From NCBI RefSeq assembly GCF_002788215.1, contig NZ_CP024845.1:62001-126000 (forward strand): DNA of 64,000 nt. The letters run 5' to 3'. This document shows, piece by piece, positions 52,230-61,488 of this stretch. The translations under genes were made by a program, and so were the position numbers. The first letter of the stretch is position 1, and every line of letters begins with the position of its first letter. Source of the stretch: Halohasta litchfieldiae (GTDB taxonomy: Archaea; Halobacteriota; Halobacteria; Halobacteriales; Haloferacaceae). Under the pieces are notes generated by a model. The model was not told the DNA's origin and did no database searches. It saw only the letters and a list, made by a program, of their open reading frames with translations.

Positions 52230-52427
52230 TTATTCGGTACGAACGACGTTGGTCGCTCGTGGGCCTTTGGGAGACTGCTCGATATCGAAATCGATCTCCT
52301 CGCCCTCTGTAAGATCCTCGCCGCCGACATCTTCCATGTGGAAGAATACATCGTCGTCAGAATCGTCAGTCGAAATGAAACCGTAGCCGCCTGTGTCGTT
52401 GAAGAAATCAACTTTACCGTGTGCCAT
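52230..52427 (-). CDS. cspA: Cold shock domain protein (CspA-like)
   Basis: A 65-residue single cold-shock domain that binds single-stranded RNA/DNA. RNP1-like GGYGFIST and RNP2-like VFFHMEDV are present: MAHGKVDFFNDTGGYGFI. The start at 52427 gives the usual MA-G-KVDFFN N-terminus. Monocistronic, divergent from proS. Confidence 0.94.
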   Translation of the reverse strand: MAHGKVDFFNDTGGYGFISTDDSDDDVFFHMEDVGGEDLTEGEEIDFDIEQSPKGPRATNVVRTE

Positions 52428-52531
52428 TGCAAACAAACGTATGGCCCCTTCAGGGATAAGACTTCTCTGAGTCGTGATACCACGACCGTCGACAGCCCTC
52501 GACAGTCGTCGTCGACCGCGAACACACCGAG

Positions 52532-52538
52532 TTTATTT
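52532..52538 (+). promoter_or_regulatory. TATA box of proS
   Basis: TTTATTT centred 27 bp upstream of the ATG at 52562; a leaderless mRNA is predicted. Confidence 0.55.
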
Positions 52539-52561
52539 GTCCCGCTTGCGGATTTCAGGTA

Positions 52562-54031
52562 ATGAGTAGCGATAGCGACCAAGACCTCGGTATTACCGAA
52601 CGCAAGCAGTACAACACCGGCGACTGGTACGCCGAAGTCGTCCAGAAGGCTGGCCTCGCAAACTACGGTCCCGAAGGCATGAGCGGATTCATTGTCACGC
52701 GCCCGCGTGGCTACGCCCTCTGGGAGTACATCCAGAACGCACTCGACAGTAAGTTCAAGTCGACGGGCGTCCAGAACGCCTACTTCCCGATGCTCATCCC
52801 CGAGAGCTATCTGGAACGCGAGAAGGATATCGTCGAAGGCTTCGATCCCGAAGTCGCGTGGGTCACCCACGGCGGCAACGAGGAACTCGAAGAACGCCTC
52901 GCTGTCCGCCCGACCAGCGAGTCCATTATCGCCCCGTACATGGCCCAGTGGGTCCGCAGCCACCGTGATCTCCCACTCCGCGTCAACCAGTGGTGTTCGG
53001 TCGTTCGGTGGGAAGCCACCGAGACGAAACCGTTCTTCCGAACCAAGGAGTTCCTCTGGCAGGAGGGCCACACCGCCCACGAGACCCACGACGAGGCGTG
53101 GAACGAAACAATGACTCGCCTCGATCAGTACGCCGAACTCTACGAAGATCTCCTTGCGATCCCCGTTCTTAAGGGCCAGAAGCCGGACCACGACAAGTTC
53201 CCCGGCGCGCACACGACAACGACCGTCGAGGCACTGATGCCGGACGGGAAATCCGTGCAGGCTGGAACTAGCCACCACCTCGGCACCTCCTTTGCCGAGG
53301 CCTTCGACATCACCTTCTCGGACGAAGACGAGGAGACTCAGCCAGCCCACACCACCTCGTGGGGCCTCTCGTGGCGCGCGATTGGCGCGCTGATCATGAC
53401 TCACTCCGACGATCAAGGGCTCGTCCTTCCGCCGACAGTCGCGCCCGAACAGGTCGCTATCGTCCCGATCTGGCAGGAAGACACCAAAGACGAGGTACTC
53501 GACTACGCCGAATCCGTCCGCGACGAACTCGCAGAGGCCGGCGTCCGCGTCGAACTCGACGACCGCGACGAACGCAACCCCGGCTTCAAATTCAACGAGT
53601 GGGAGCTCAAGGGCGTTCCCGTCCGGTTCGAGATCGGCCCTCACGAAGTAAAGGACGACGAAATCACAGTTGTCCATCGTCCTGACGGCGAGGAGACAGT
53701 CGAAGACCGCGAGGATATCGCCGAGACAGTCCACGATCATTTCGACGAAGTGTACGCCAAACTGTACGCCACTGCCGAAGAGAACCTCAACGAAAACGTC
53801 CGAGAGGCCGACTCCCGCGAGGAGATCCTCGGTACGCTCGGTCCCCACGGCGGCTACGTCGCCGTCCCGTGGTGTGGCGACGAGGACTGCGAGGACCCGA
53901 TCAAAGAACCGCTCTCCGCTGAGATCGTCATGTGTCCATTTGACGACGAAGAGACAGTAGACGAAGACGAAACATGTGCAATTTGTGGCGAGTCTGCAAC
54001 CCAGACAGCCTACTTTGCAAAGAATTACTAG
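52562..54031 (+). CDS. proS: Prolyl-tRNA synthetase, archaeal/eukaryotic type
   Basis: Charges tRNA-Pro. A 489-residue class II synthetase: motif 2 context LAVRPTSESIIAPYM and PLRVNQWCSVVRWE, FFRTKEFLWQEGHTAHET, motif 3 region AHTTSWGLSWRAIGALIMTH, the anticodon-binding domain, and the C-terminal zinc domain found only in the archaeal/eukaryotic form, with CGDEDC...CPFD...CAICG and a final FAKNY (Tyr end). No editing INS domain, as expected for this type. Confidence 0.96.
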   Translation: MSSDSDQDLGITERKQYNTGDWYAEVVQKAGLANYGPEGMSGFIVTRPRGYALWEYIQNALDSKFKSTGVQNAYFPMLIPESYLEREKDIVEGFDPEVAWVTHGGNEELEERLAVRPTSESIIAPYMAQWVRSHRDLPLRVNQWCSVVRWEATETKPFFRTKEFLWQEGHTAHETHDEAWNETMTRLDQYAELYEDLLAIPVLKGQKPDHDKFPGAHTTTTVEALMPDGKSVQAGTSHHLGTSFAEAFDITFSDEDEETQPAHTTSWGLSWRAIGALIMTHSDDQGLVLPPTVAPEQVAIVPIWQEDTKDEVLDYAESVRDELAEAGVRVELDDRDERNPGFKFNEWELKGVPVRFEIGPHEVKDDEITVVHRPDGEETVEDREDIAETVHDHFDEVYAKLYATAEENLNENVREADSREEILGTLGPHGGYVAVPWCGDEDCEDPIKEPLSAEIVMCPFDDEETVDEDETCAICGESATQTAYFAKNY

Positions 54032-54118
54032 CTGTCTGTAGCGTCCAGTAGCTTTATTTCATCCCGATCTAAACTAACTGCTAACAACAGAGTCGACAGG
54101 ACGTTTTGGGCCACAATC

Positions 54119-54203
54119 AGGTCATATGATTAAGATCAATGACCTTTGATGTCCTAATATGTGGCTAAGGAACCCTTATCCCTTCATCAGTAGGCATTTA
54201 TTT
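54119..54203 (+). promoter_or_regulatory. gltB promoter with upstream inverted repeat
   Basis: A TATA-like ATTTATTT at 54196-54203 lies 26 bp before the ATG at 54225, predicting a leaderless message and supporting that start. About 50 bp upstream of it is a perfect 7-bp inverted repeat, AGGTCAT (54119-54125) and ATGACCT (54139-54145), with 13 bases between: a possible activator or repressor site. Confidence 0.45.
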
Positions 54204-54224
54204 CACCCCTCGCTCTGTCCATGT

Positions 54225-57200
54225 ATGACCAAGCCACACAGTGATACCCATGCGCGTGAGGAACACGCGCAGGATGGGGCAGTCGGACTCGCGGACCCGA
54301 CTGACGAGCGGTCGAACTGCGGTGTCGGGGCAGTTGTAGACCTCGACGGCGGTGCATCGCACAGTGTCGTTCAAGACGGGATCGAACTCCTCTGTAACCT
54401 CGAACACCGAGGAACGACGGGCGCAGAGAAAGACACCGGTGACGGAGCCGGAATCACCGTCCAGCGACCCGACGAATTTTTCGAGGCTGTCGTCGACGAC
54501 CTGCCCGAAACGTACGCTGTTGGCTCGATTTTCATGCCACAGGACGACGATATTCGCGCGGAGATCGTCGACTTTGTCGAAGCGAAACTCGCCGAGTACG
54601 ATCTCGAAACCGTCGAGTGGCGGGACGTCCCGACCGACAACAGCGACCTCGGTAAGACCGCCGTCGACTCCGAACCGAACGTCCAGCAGGTCTTTGTCAC
54701 GCCGACTGAGGCAATGTCGAACGATGCGTTCGACCGTGCGCTCTACGTCTCGCGGAAGGCCATTGAAGCCGATATCGAGGACGTCGACGATTCGGGCCGG
54801 TTCTACGTTTGTTCGCTGGATCGCAAAACAGTCGTCTACAAAGGGTTGCTCAAAGGCGAACAACTCGAAGACTACTACCCAGATCTGAGTGACGACCGCG
54901 TCAAAAGCACGCTCGTGTTGGTCCACGCCCGATTCTCGACCAACACCCTCGGCGCGTGGCATCTCGCCCACCCCTACCGGAAGATCATCCACAACGGCGA
55001 AATCAACACGATCCGCGGCAACATCAACTGGATGCGCGCCCGTGAGTCGGCCCTCGAAGACGACAACTTCGGCGAGGAGATCGAGACGCTCAAACCGATC
55101 ACACAGGCCGGACAGTCCGACACCGCAAGCGTCGACAACGCGGTCGAACTCCTGCTTCATTCGGGACGGGATCTCCCGCACGTCCTGCGAATGTTGATCC
55201 CGGAGGCCCACGAGCGAGACGACGCGATGGACCCCGACCGAAAGGAGTGGTACGACTACCACGCCAGCCTGATCGAGCCGTGGGACGGCCCCGCGCTCGT
55301 CGCGGCCACCGACGGCGACAAGATCTCGGCGGTCCTCGACCGCAACGGGCTCCGTCCCTGCCGGTACGACATCACCGACGACAACCAGCTGATCGTCGCC
55401 AGCGAAGTCGGCGCAATCGAGACCGACCCCAGCGAGATTCAGGAACGCGGTCGACTGCAGCCCGGCCAGATTTTCGTTGCTGACCCCGAGGAAGGTAAAG
55501 TCATCCCCGACGCCGAAGTCTTCGACGACCTCGTCGACGACAAGTACGGCGAGTGGGTCGACGACCACCAGCAGCACCTCGAAGATATATCAGGTGATAG
55601 TCTCGAACCACGGGGCGACGTCTCGGAGCTTCGCGCCCATCAAGCGGCTTTCGGCTACACCACCGATCAGCTCAACCACCTGCTAGAACCGATGGCCAAC
55701 CAAGGGAAGGACCCAGTTGGCTCGATGGGTGACGACACGCCACTGTCGGTGCTCGGCGAGTTCAACCGCCCGCTGTTTACCTATTTCAAACAGCTCTTTG
55801 CCCAGGTTTCGAACCCGCCTATTGACTACATCCGGGAGGAACTCGTCACGAGCCTCCAGTCCAGACTCGGCAAACAGCGCAACCTGATGGATGAGTCGCC
55901 GGAACACGCCCATCAGCTGGTTCTGGAATCGCCGGTCCTCAGCGACGAGGAGACGGCGTCGATCAAAGGTCTCGACCGCGACGACGACGGCTTCGAGTCG
56001 ACCACCCTCGATATGACCTACGATCCGGAGACGGACCTCGAAACGGCTGTCGAGGAACTCCGAGACGACGCCCGCGAGGCGATCCACGCGGGCGCGGACA
56101 TCATCGTGCTTTCGGACCGCGGTGCCGGCGAAGATCGGATTCCGATCCCGAGCCTGCTGGCGACCGGTGGCGTCCATCACGACCTGGTCCGCCACGGGCT
56201 CCGAACCGACGTCGGTCTCGTCGTCGAATCCGGCGACCCACGCGAGGTCCACCACCTCGCGACGTTGGTCGGCTACGGCGCGGGCGCGGTCAACCCGTAT
56301 CTGGCCTACCAGACGATTTCGGACCTCTGTGCGGGTCCCGACGGCGTCGACGAAAGCGAAGCCATCGACGGCTACATTCACGCCCTCGAACACGGCCTGC
56401 TGAAGATCATGGCCAAGATGGGGATCTCGACGGTCGAATCCTATCAGGGAGCCCAGATCTTCGAAGCAGTGGGACTCAGTTCGGATCTCATTGCCGAATA
56501 CTTCGAAGGCACCGAGATTCGAACGGAAGGAATCGGTCTCGACGTGATCGAAGACGACGTTCGGACCCGCCACAAAGTCGGCTTCGGCACCGATCCGAAG
56601 CTCGAAACGCAGGGCGAGTACGAACACCGTTCCTCGGGGATCTACCATCAGTGGAACCCACAGACGGTCGGCACGCTCCAGCAGGCCGTTCGAAGCGGTG
56701 ACTACGACCGCTATCTGGAGTTCGCCGAACTCATCAACGAACAGACCGAGAACCTCCAGACGCTGCGCGGCCTGCTCGAATTCGATTCGGACCGCGAATC
56801 GGTCCCACTCGATGAAGTCGAGCCGATTCACGAAATCGTCGAGACGTTCTCGACGGCCGCGATGAGTTTGGGAAGCATCTCGCCGGAGGCCCACGAGACG
56901 AACTCGATGGCGATGAACCGTCTCGGTGGGAAATCCAACACGGGCGAGGGTGGCGAACCGCCCGAACGGTTCGACACCGAAAAGGAGTGTACCGTCAAGC
57001 AGGTCGCCTCCGGCCGCTTCGGGGTCACCTCCCACTACCTGAGTTCGGCCGACGAGATCCAGATCAAGATGGCACAGGGCTCGAAACCCGGCGAGGGTGG
57101 CCACCTGCCCGGCAGCAAGGTCAATGAGATGATCGCTCACGTCCGGTATGCGACTCCCGGCGTCGGCCTCATCTCGCCGCCACCGCTCCACGACATCTAC

Positions 57201-58772
57201 TCCATCGAGGATCTCAAACAGCTGATCCACGACCTCAAAGCCGCCAACCCCGAGGCCGACATCAACGTCAAACTGGTCTCGGAGGCCGGCATCGGCACCA
57301 TCGCAGCCGGTGTCGCCAAAGCAAATGCCGATGTCGTCCACATCTCCGGTGACTCCGGTGGGACCGGAGCCTCGCCGAAAACATCGATCAAAAACGCCGG
57401 TCTGCCGTGGGAACTCGGCCTCGCAGAGGCCAACCAGATGCTGTGCGGAACCGGTCTGCGCGACCGGATCAAGATCACCGCCGACGGTGGGATGAAAACC
57501 GGCCGCGACGTGGCTATCGCCGCGCTGCTCGGTGCCGAGGAGTACACCTTCGGGACCGCCGCACTGGTCAGCGGTGGCTGTGTGATGGCCCGCCAGTGTC
57601 ACGCCAACACCTGTCCGGTCGGCGTCGCTACGCAGGACGAGAACCTCAGAGAGCGGTTCCCCGGCCAGCCGGACCACGTCATCAACTACATGACGTTCAT
57701 GGCTCAGGAACTCCGGGAGATCATGGCCGACCTCGGCTTCCGCTCGCTCGACGAGATGATCGGTCGACCGGAACTCCTCGACCAGCGCGAGACCGACCAT
57801 CCGAAAGCCAAACACCTCGATCTCTCGACGGTCATCGCAGAGACGGCGGGCGACCAACGCCGCAAGACCCGTGAGCAGGACCACGAAGATATCGAGAACC
57901 AACTCGATTGGGAGCTGATCGACGAGGCCGAAGCCGCCCTTGAGGAGGGTCGACGCGTCCAACTCGATCACGAGATCAGCAATGTCGATCGTGCGGTCGG
58001 CGCGACGCTGTCGAACACCATCGCCAACGAGTACGGCGGCGAGGGGCTGGCCGACGACACGATCTCGATTGATTTCGACGGCATCGCGGGCCAGAGCTTC
58101 GGGGCGTTCCTTGCCTCTGGTGTGACGATGGACCTCACCGGTGCGGCAAACGACTACGTCGGCAAGGGGCTGTCGGGCGGAAAGCTGATCGTCCAGACGC
58201 CCGACTCGGCTGCCTACAAAGCCGACGAGAACATCCTGATCGGCAACGTCGCGCTGTACGGCGCAACGCAGGGGCAAGCCTACATCAACGGCGTCGCTGG
58301 CGAGCGCTTCGGGGTTCGGAACTCCGGCGTGAAGGCTGTCGTCGAAGGTGTCGGCGACCACGGCTGTGAGTATATGACCGGTGGCGTCGTCGCCGTGCTG
58401 GGCGAGACGGGCCGGAACTTCGCCGCCGGGATGTCCGGCGGTGTGGCCTACGTCTACGATGCCAACGACGAGTTCGAGTCCAAACTCAACACGGGGATGG
58501 CGTCGCTCTCGAAATCCCTGACTGAGAAGGACGAACGCATGCTGACCCGGATGGTCGAGAACCATGCCGAGTACACCGGCAGTGAGCGCGCGGCCGAACT
58601 GCTCGATGAGTGGGCGACCGAAATCGAGAACTTCGTCCGCGTCTTCCCGGACGCCTACGCCAACGTGATCGAAAACGAGGGCGCAGACGACGTCCGCGAG
58701 GAGCTTCCGGAAACTGCCTCGGCAGCAGCCGACGCTCGACTCGACGCCGAAGCCGTCTCAAGCGACGACTAA
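54225..58772 (+). CDS. gltB: Glutamate synthase large subunit
   Basis: Makes two glutamates from glutamine and 2-oxoglutarate. 1515 residues. N-terminal class II glutamine amidotransferase with nucleophile Cys32 in SNCGVGAVVDLDGG, which must be exposed by removing a 31-residue propeptide; FSTNTLGAWHLAHPYR; central FMN barrel with GTGASPKTSIKNAG; the 3Fe-4S ligands in CVMARQCHANTCPVG; and a C-terminal GXGXG beta-helix (GGKLIVQTPDSAAY). No NADPH-binding small subunit (GltD) gene is adjacent, so ferredoxin is the likely electron donor. Confidence 0.95.
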   Translation: MTKPHSDTHAREEHAQDGAVGLADPTDERSNCGVGAVVDLDGGASHSVVQDGIELLCNLEHRGTTGAEKDTGDGAGITVQRPDEFFEAVVDDLPETYAVGSIFMPQDDDIRAEIVDFVEAKLAEYDLETVEWRDVPTDNSDLGKTAVDSEPNVQQVFVTPTEAMSNDAFDRALYVSRKAIEADIEDVDDSGRFYVCSLDRKTVVYKGLLKGEQLEDYYPDLSDDRVKSTLVLVHARFSTNTLGAWHLAHPYRKIIHNGEINTIRGNINWMRARESALEDDNFGEEIETLKPITQAGQSDTASVDNAVELLLHSGRDLPHVLRMLIPEAHERDDAMDPDRKEWYDYHASLIEPWDGPALVAATDGDKISAVLDRNGLRPCRYDITDDNQLIVASEVGAIETDPSEIQERGRLQPGQIFVADPEEGKVIPDAEVFDDLVDDKYGEWVDDHQQHLEDISGDSLEPRGDVSELRAHQAAFGYTTDQLNHLLEPMANQGKDPVGSMGDDTPLSVLGEFNRPLFTYFKQLFAQVSNPPIDYIREELVTSLQSRLGKQRNLMDESPEHAHQLVLESPVLSDEETASIKGLDRDDDGFESTTLDMTYDPETDLETAVEELRDDAREAIHAGADIIVLSDRGAGEDRIPIPSLLATGGVHHDLVRHGLRTDVGLVVESGDPREVHHLATLVGYGAGAVNPYLAYQTISDLCAGPDGVDESEAIDGYIHALEHGLLKIMAKMGISTVESYQGAQIFEAVGLSSDLIAEYFEGTEIRTEGIGLDVIEDDVRTRHKVGFGTDPKLETQGEYEHRSSGIYHQWNPQTVGTLQQAVRSGDYDRYLEFAELINEQTENLQTLRGLLEFDSDRESVPLDEVEPIHEIVETFSTAAMSLGSISPEAHETNSMAMNRLGGKSNTGEGGEPPERFDTEKECTVKQVASGRFGVTSHYLSSADEIQIKMAQGSKPGEGGHLPGSKVNEMIAHVRYATPGVGLISPPPLHDIYSIEDLKQLIHDLKAANPEADINVKLVSEAGIGTIAAGVAKANADVVHISGDSGGTGASPKTSIKNAGLPWELGLAEANQMLCGTGLRDRIKITADGGMKTGRDVAIAALLGAEEYTFGTAALVSGGCVMARQCHANTCPVGVATQDENLRERFPGQPDHVINYMTFMAQELREIMADLGFRSLDEMIGRPELLDQRETDHPKAKHLDLSTVIAETAGDQRRKTREQDHEDIENQLDWELIDEAEAALEEGRRVQLDHEISNVDRAVGATLSNTIANEYGGEGLADDTISIDFDGIAGQSFGAFLASGVTMDLTGAANDYVGKGLSGGKLIVQTPDSAAYKADENILIGNVALYGATQGQAYINGVAGERFGVRNSGVKAVVEGVGDHGCEYMTGGVVAVLGETGRNFAAGMSGGVAYVYDANDEFESKLNTGMASLSKSLTEKDERMLTRMVENHAEYTGSERAAELLDEWATEIENFVRVFPDAYANVIENEGADDVREELPETASAAADARLDAEAVSSDD

Positions 58773-58810
58773 CGGTCGTCCGGCAGCCCCTGAAAAGTGG
58801 TAGTCGACTG

Positions 58811-59224
58811 TTATTTGCGGACTGAGTCTCCAGTAGCCACCAGCGTCGACCGACTGGTCGGCCCCCACAGATGACTCACGCAGTCACAGTCGGAGGCTCC
58901 AAACGAGTCGACGTGTCGACAGCCTGCCTCCGATAAGGCGGTCGCTAACGCACACTCGACATCGCGGTCGACGAACGTTTCGACAGCTACCAACCGAGTG
59001 GTGTCTGCACCGAGGAGATAATCAATGTGCCAGTGGCGCACATCGTGTTCACCAGCCGCAACCCGGCGGTGGCGGTCGACACGTGAGAGTCCGCCCGGAC
59101 CGAACGCGCTGCCGACATAGCCGTAGTAGCCCGCATCGAACGCGAGGGTTCCAAGCGCGCCGACCGCTATTTCGGTCGACTGCTCACACTCGATGATCAA
59201 CAGATAGGAGCCGGAGTCGGCCAT
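58811..59224 (-). CDS. GIY-YIG-related DUF123 nuclease-like protein
   Basis: A 137-residue DUF123 domain: GSYLLIIECEQSTEIAVGAL, FDAGYYGYVGSAFGPGGL, VDRHRRVAAGE and RHWHIDYLL. The YYxYVGSA segment is the family's variant of the GIY-YIG core. DUF123 occurs alone or fused to Nth endonuclease III in archaea, suggesting DNA repair. Its ATG overlaps the Ste24-like stop (TGATG). The C-terminal CDCVSHLWG carries two more cysteines. Confidence 0.85.
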   Translation of the reverse strand: MADSGSYLLIIECEQSTEIAVGALGTLAFDAGYYGYVGSAFGPGGLSRVDRHRRVAAGEHDVRHWHIDYLLGADTTRLVAVETFVDRDVECALATALSEAGCRHVDSFGASDCDCVSHLWGPTSRSTLVATGDSVRK

Positions 59225-60522
59225 CAGTCGTCGGCTGGGGTGGCTCCGTCGAGATCGGTCGCGGGCTCGTCGGCATCGCTTCGCTCTTGCAGGAGCCGAA
59301 TCCGCTCGGGAATCGGTGGATGGCTGTGGTGGAACGTCGCATACCACGGATGCGGGAAGGGATTGGCGAGGTTTTCGGTCGCCAAGCGTGCCAGTGCGTC
59401 GACCATTGGCTGCGGACCCATCACGTCGGCCGCAAACGAGTCAGCCTCCCGTTCGTGTTTCAGCGAGAGTTTGTTCGTCAGCGGCGCAGTGAACTGGAGG
59501 ATCGGGCCGACGATCAGCACCGCAAGCAGGAGGCCCGCGTAGGTCGCCGTTTCGGGAATTCCGAACGCGGTATATAAGGGGCCGAAGTCGACGAGCACGC
59601 CGAGCAGCCCGAAGACGATTCCCATGCGGACGGCGCTACTGGCGAACTGTTTCCAGATGTGGGCTTCCTTCCAGTGGGCGAGTTCGTGGGCCAGTACTCC
59701 TTGGAGTTCGGGAATCGCCATCGAGTCGACCAGCGTATCGAACAGTACAACCCGCTTGGTGCGGCCGAAGCCGATGAAGTAGGCGTTGAGTTGCGAGGAG
59801 CGTCGACTGGCGTCCATCGTGTAGATATCGCTCGTGGAGAACCCGGCCCGCTCAAAGACGTCCTCGACGACCTCCCGAAGCTCGCCGGAGTCGACGGGCT
59901 CGAACTCGTTGAACAGCGGCGCGATCACACGCGGGTAGAGAATCTGCATGACAAGTGAGAAGGCGACGAACAGCAGCCACGCAGCGACGGGCCACAGCGT
60001 CGGCAGCGCGTTGACAGCTGCGAGGACTGCCCCGCCGAGAACTGCTGTGAAACCGAGCGAAATCACGAGTGTGAGCAGCGTATCCCGGACGAAAAGCGAC
60101 GGTGTCTGCTGATTGAAGTCGAATATCTCCTCGATCCCGAACGTCGACACAATGCTAAAGAGGAGCGAGAAGAGCTGCGCGGCGACAACGAGCCCAGCAA
60201 AAAAGAGGATACCCTGACTGACGGTCGACAGCCCAGTCGATGCGAGGAGTCCCACCGCCCATTCGAGACCTCCGGCATACAGAACGACAAGGAGGACACC
60301 GAGACCAACCCACGACTGGAGTTCGGAAAACGCGGTGGTGAGTCGGTGGTAGTCGCTGAGTTCGGTCGGATCGTCGACACCCAACACATCGTCGAGCCAC
60401 GCGGTTTTACGGTCGACCAGCCGGTCGGCATGGCGGACGTTGAGCACCGACAGCGCGGTGAAAAACGCCTGTGTGCCAACCAGAATGGCGACGAACGCGA
60501 GATGTACTGTGAGATGCTGCAT
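59224..60522 (-). CDS. M48 (Ste24/HtpX-like) membrane metalloprotease
   Basis: A 432-residue zinc protease of the membrane. The motif VLAHELAHWKEAH (HExxH) is at about residue 283, with the third ligand Glu in LKHEREADSFAADVM. Six or seven hydrophobic segments, including four before the catalytic domain, match CAAX-protease-1/Ste24 topology rather than the shorter HtpX. DNAYF/TKRVVLFDTL blocks are typical of M48. It is followed by the DUF123 gene with a 1-base overlap. Confidence 0.9.
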   Translation of the reverse strand: MQHLTVHLAFVAILVGTQAFFTALSVLNVRHADRLVDRKTAWLDDVLGVDDPTELSDYHRLTTAFSELQSWVGLGVLLVVLYAGGLEWAVGLLASTGLSTVSQGILFFAGLVVAAQLFSLLFSIVSTFGIEEIFDFNQQTPSLFVRDTLLTLVISLGFTAVLGGAVLAAVNALPTLWPVAAWLLFVAFSLVMQILYPRVIAPLFNEFEPVDSGELREVVEDVFERAGFSTSDIYTMDASRRSSQLNAYFIGFGRTKRVVLFDTLVDSMAIPELQGVLAHELAHWKEAHIWKQFASSAVRMGIVFGLLGVLVDFGPLYTAFGIPETATYAGLLLAVLIVGPILQFTAPLTNKLSLKHEREADSFAADVMGPQPMVDALARLATENLANPFPHPWYATFHHSHPPIPERIRLLQERSDADEPATDLDGATPADD

Positions 60523-60559
60523 CCGTGTTCGACGCGAGGTGCTGGCTGGCCTAAACAGT

Positions 60560-60576
60560 GACTACCGACAGTAGTC
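60560..60576. repeat. Inverted repeat GACTAC-N5-GTAGTC
   Basis: A perfect 6-bp inverted repeat with 5-base spacer, between the HD-domain gene stop and the Ste24-like gene start. The arms are in the opposite order to the copy at 30312-30326. Confidence 0.6.
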
Positions 60577-60593
60577 GGGGCCTACCTGCGGGG

Positions 60594-61280
60594 TTAGAAC
60601 TCACAGTCCCGGTCCATCTCGCTTACTTCCTCTTCGAGCCACTCGCGGAACCATTTGACGCGTTTGAGCCGCTGGTGGGCAATCGAATCGGCGGTGTCGG
60701 ACTCCAGTCGGTCGACGTGGTCTTTGCCGCGCTGGAAGACCCGGTCGACCATCCGGGCGGAATCCATGTGCGTTCGGGATTCATAGCCCATTCGGAGGAG
60801 CATCAGCGCGGTGCCGTTGGCCCCGATTTTGTCGAGGATATCGGCTTCGATCAGACACTGGGTTTCCAGCGGGAGTTCGGCTAACGATCCTTGGTGGGAG
60901 TGGGCCTCGATGGCTGTACAGACCTCCTCGATGAACGACTGGGGGAACTCACACCGACTGGAGAGATACTCGCGGGCGACGCTTGCACCCTCCTCGGCGT
61001 GGACGTCTTGGGGGGCTTCGAGTTTCGAGATGTCGTGGAACAGCGCCGCAACCGTGATGACATCGAGGTCTGCACCCTCCTTTTTACCGATTTTTCTGGC
61101 GAGGTCGACGACGTTTTTGATGTGGTTGAACCGGTAGTCGGCGCTGTGCCACGGATACCATCGCATCCGGCCGCCGTCGTCTTCGGTCTGGACGCTCGCA
61201 GAGAGATAGTCGTAGACGAACTGCTCCATATCAGCGACCTCTTGGTCGGTGACTCCCGACTCCTTGATCTCAACACCCAT
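60594..61280 (-). CDS. HD-domain phosphohydrolase
   Basis: A 228-residue HD-superfamily protein, probably a metal-dependent phosphohydrolase: YRFNHIKNVVDLARKIGKKEG (first His), VAALFHDISKLEAPQD (HD pair) and IEADILDKIGANGTAL (final Asp). The acceptor may be a nucleotide. Its upstream region carries two adjacent perfect palindromes. It lies 71 bp upstream of the Ste24-like gene. Confidence 0.87.
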   Translation of the reverse strand: MGVEIKESGVTDQEVADMEQFVYDYLSASVQTEDDGGRMRWYPWHSADYRFNHIKNVVDLARKIGKKEGADLDVITVAALFHDISKLEAPQDVHAEEGASVAREYLSSRCEFPQSFIEEVCTAIEAHSHQGSLAELPLETQCLIEADILDKIGANGTALMLLRMGYESRTHMDSARMVDRVFQRGKDHVDRLESDTADSIAHQRLKRVKWFREWLEEEVSEMDRDCEF

Positions 61281-61315
61281 GGGACCACCACCAAAGAGAG
61301 CGAATCGATTGTTTC

Positions 61316-61338
61316 ATTACGTAATAAAACGGCCGTTT
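61316..61338. promoter_or_regulatory. Two adjacent perfect palindromes upstream of HD gene
   Basis: ATTACGTAAT (61316-61325) and AAACGGCCGTTT (61327-61338), separated by one base, lie 36-58 bp upstream of the HD-gene start. On the minus strand the first overlaps a TATA-like TTTATTAC. Two palindromes at a promoter suggest an operator for a dimeric regulator. Confidence 0.45.
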
Positions 61339-61488
61339 CACTCTTAGGCGTTACGACAACACTATTGGTCTGCCACAGCTGACAGATTCGGTCGACACAT
61401 CCACCAGAATGCTGATATTCTTCCGTGAGATACTGTTGTTCAGGGCACGACACGGACGACCATCCGGCGATAGCACGGCCCACAGACG

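Noticed and set aside
55683-58565. 960-codon open frame antisense to gltB
   Set aside because: It mirrors the codon structure of gltB in a GC-rich genome, has no recognisable domain, and gltB is unmistakable on the other strand.
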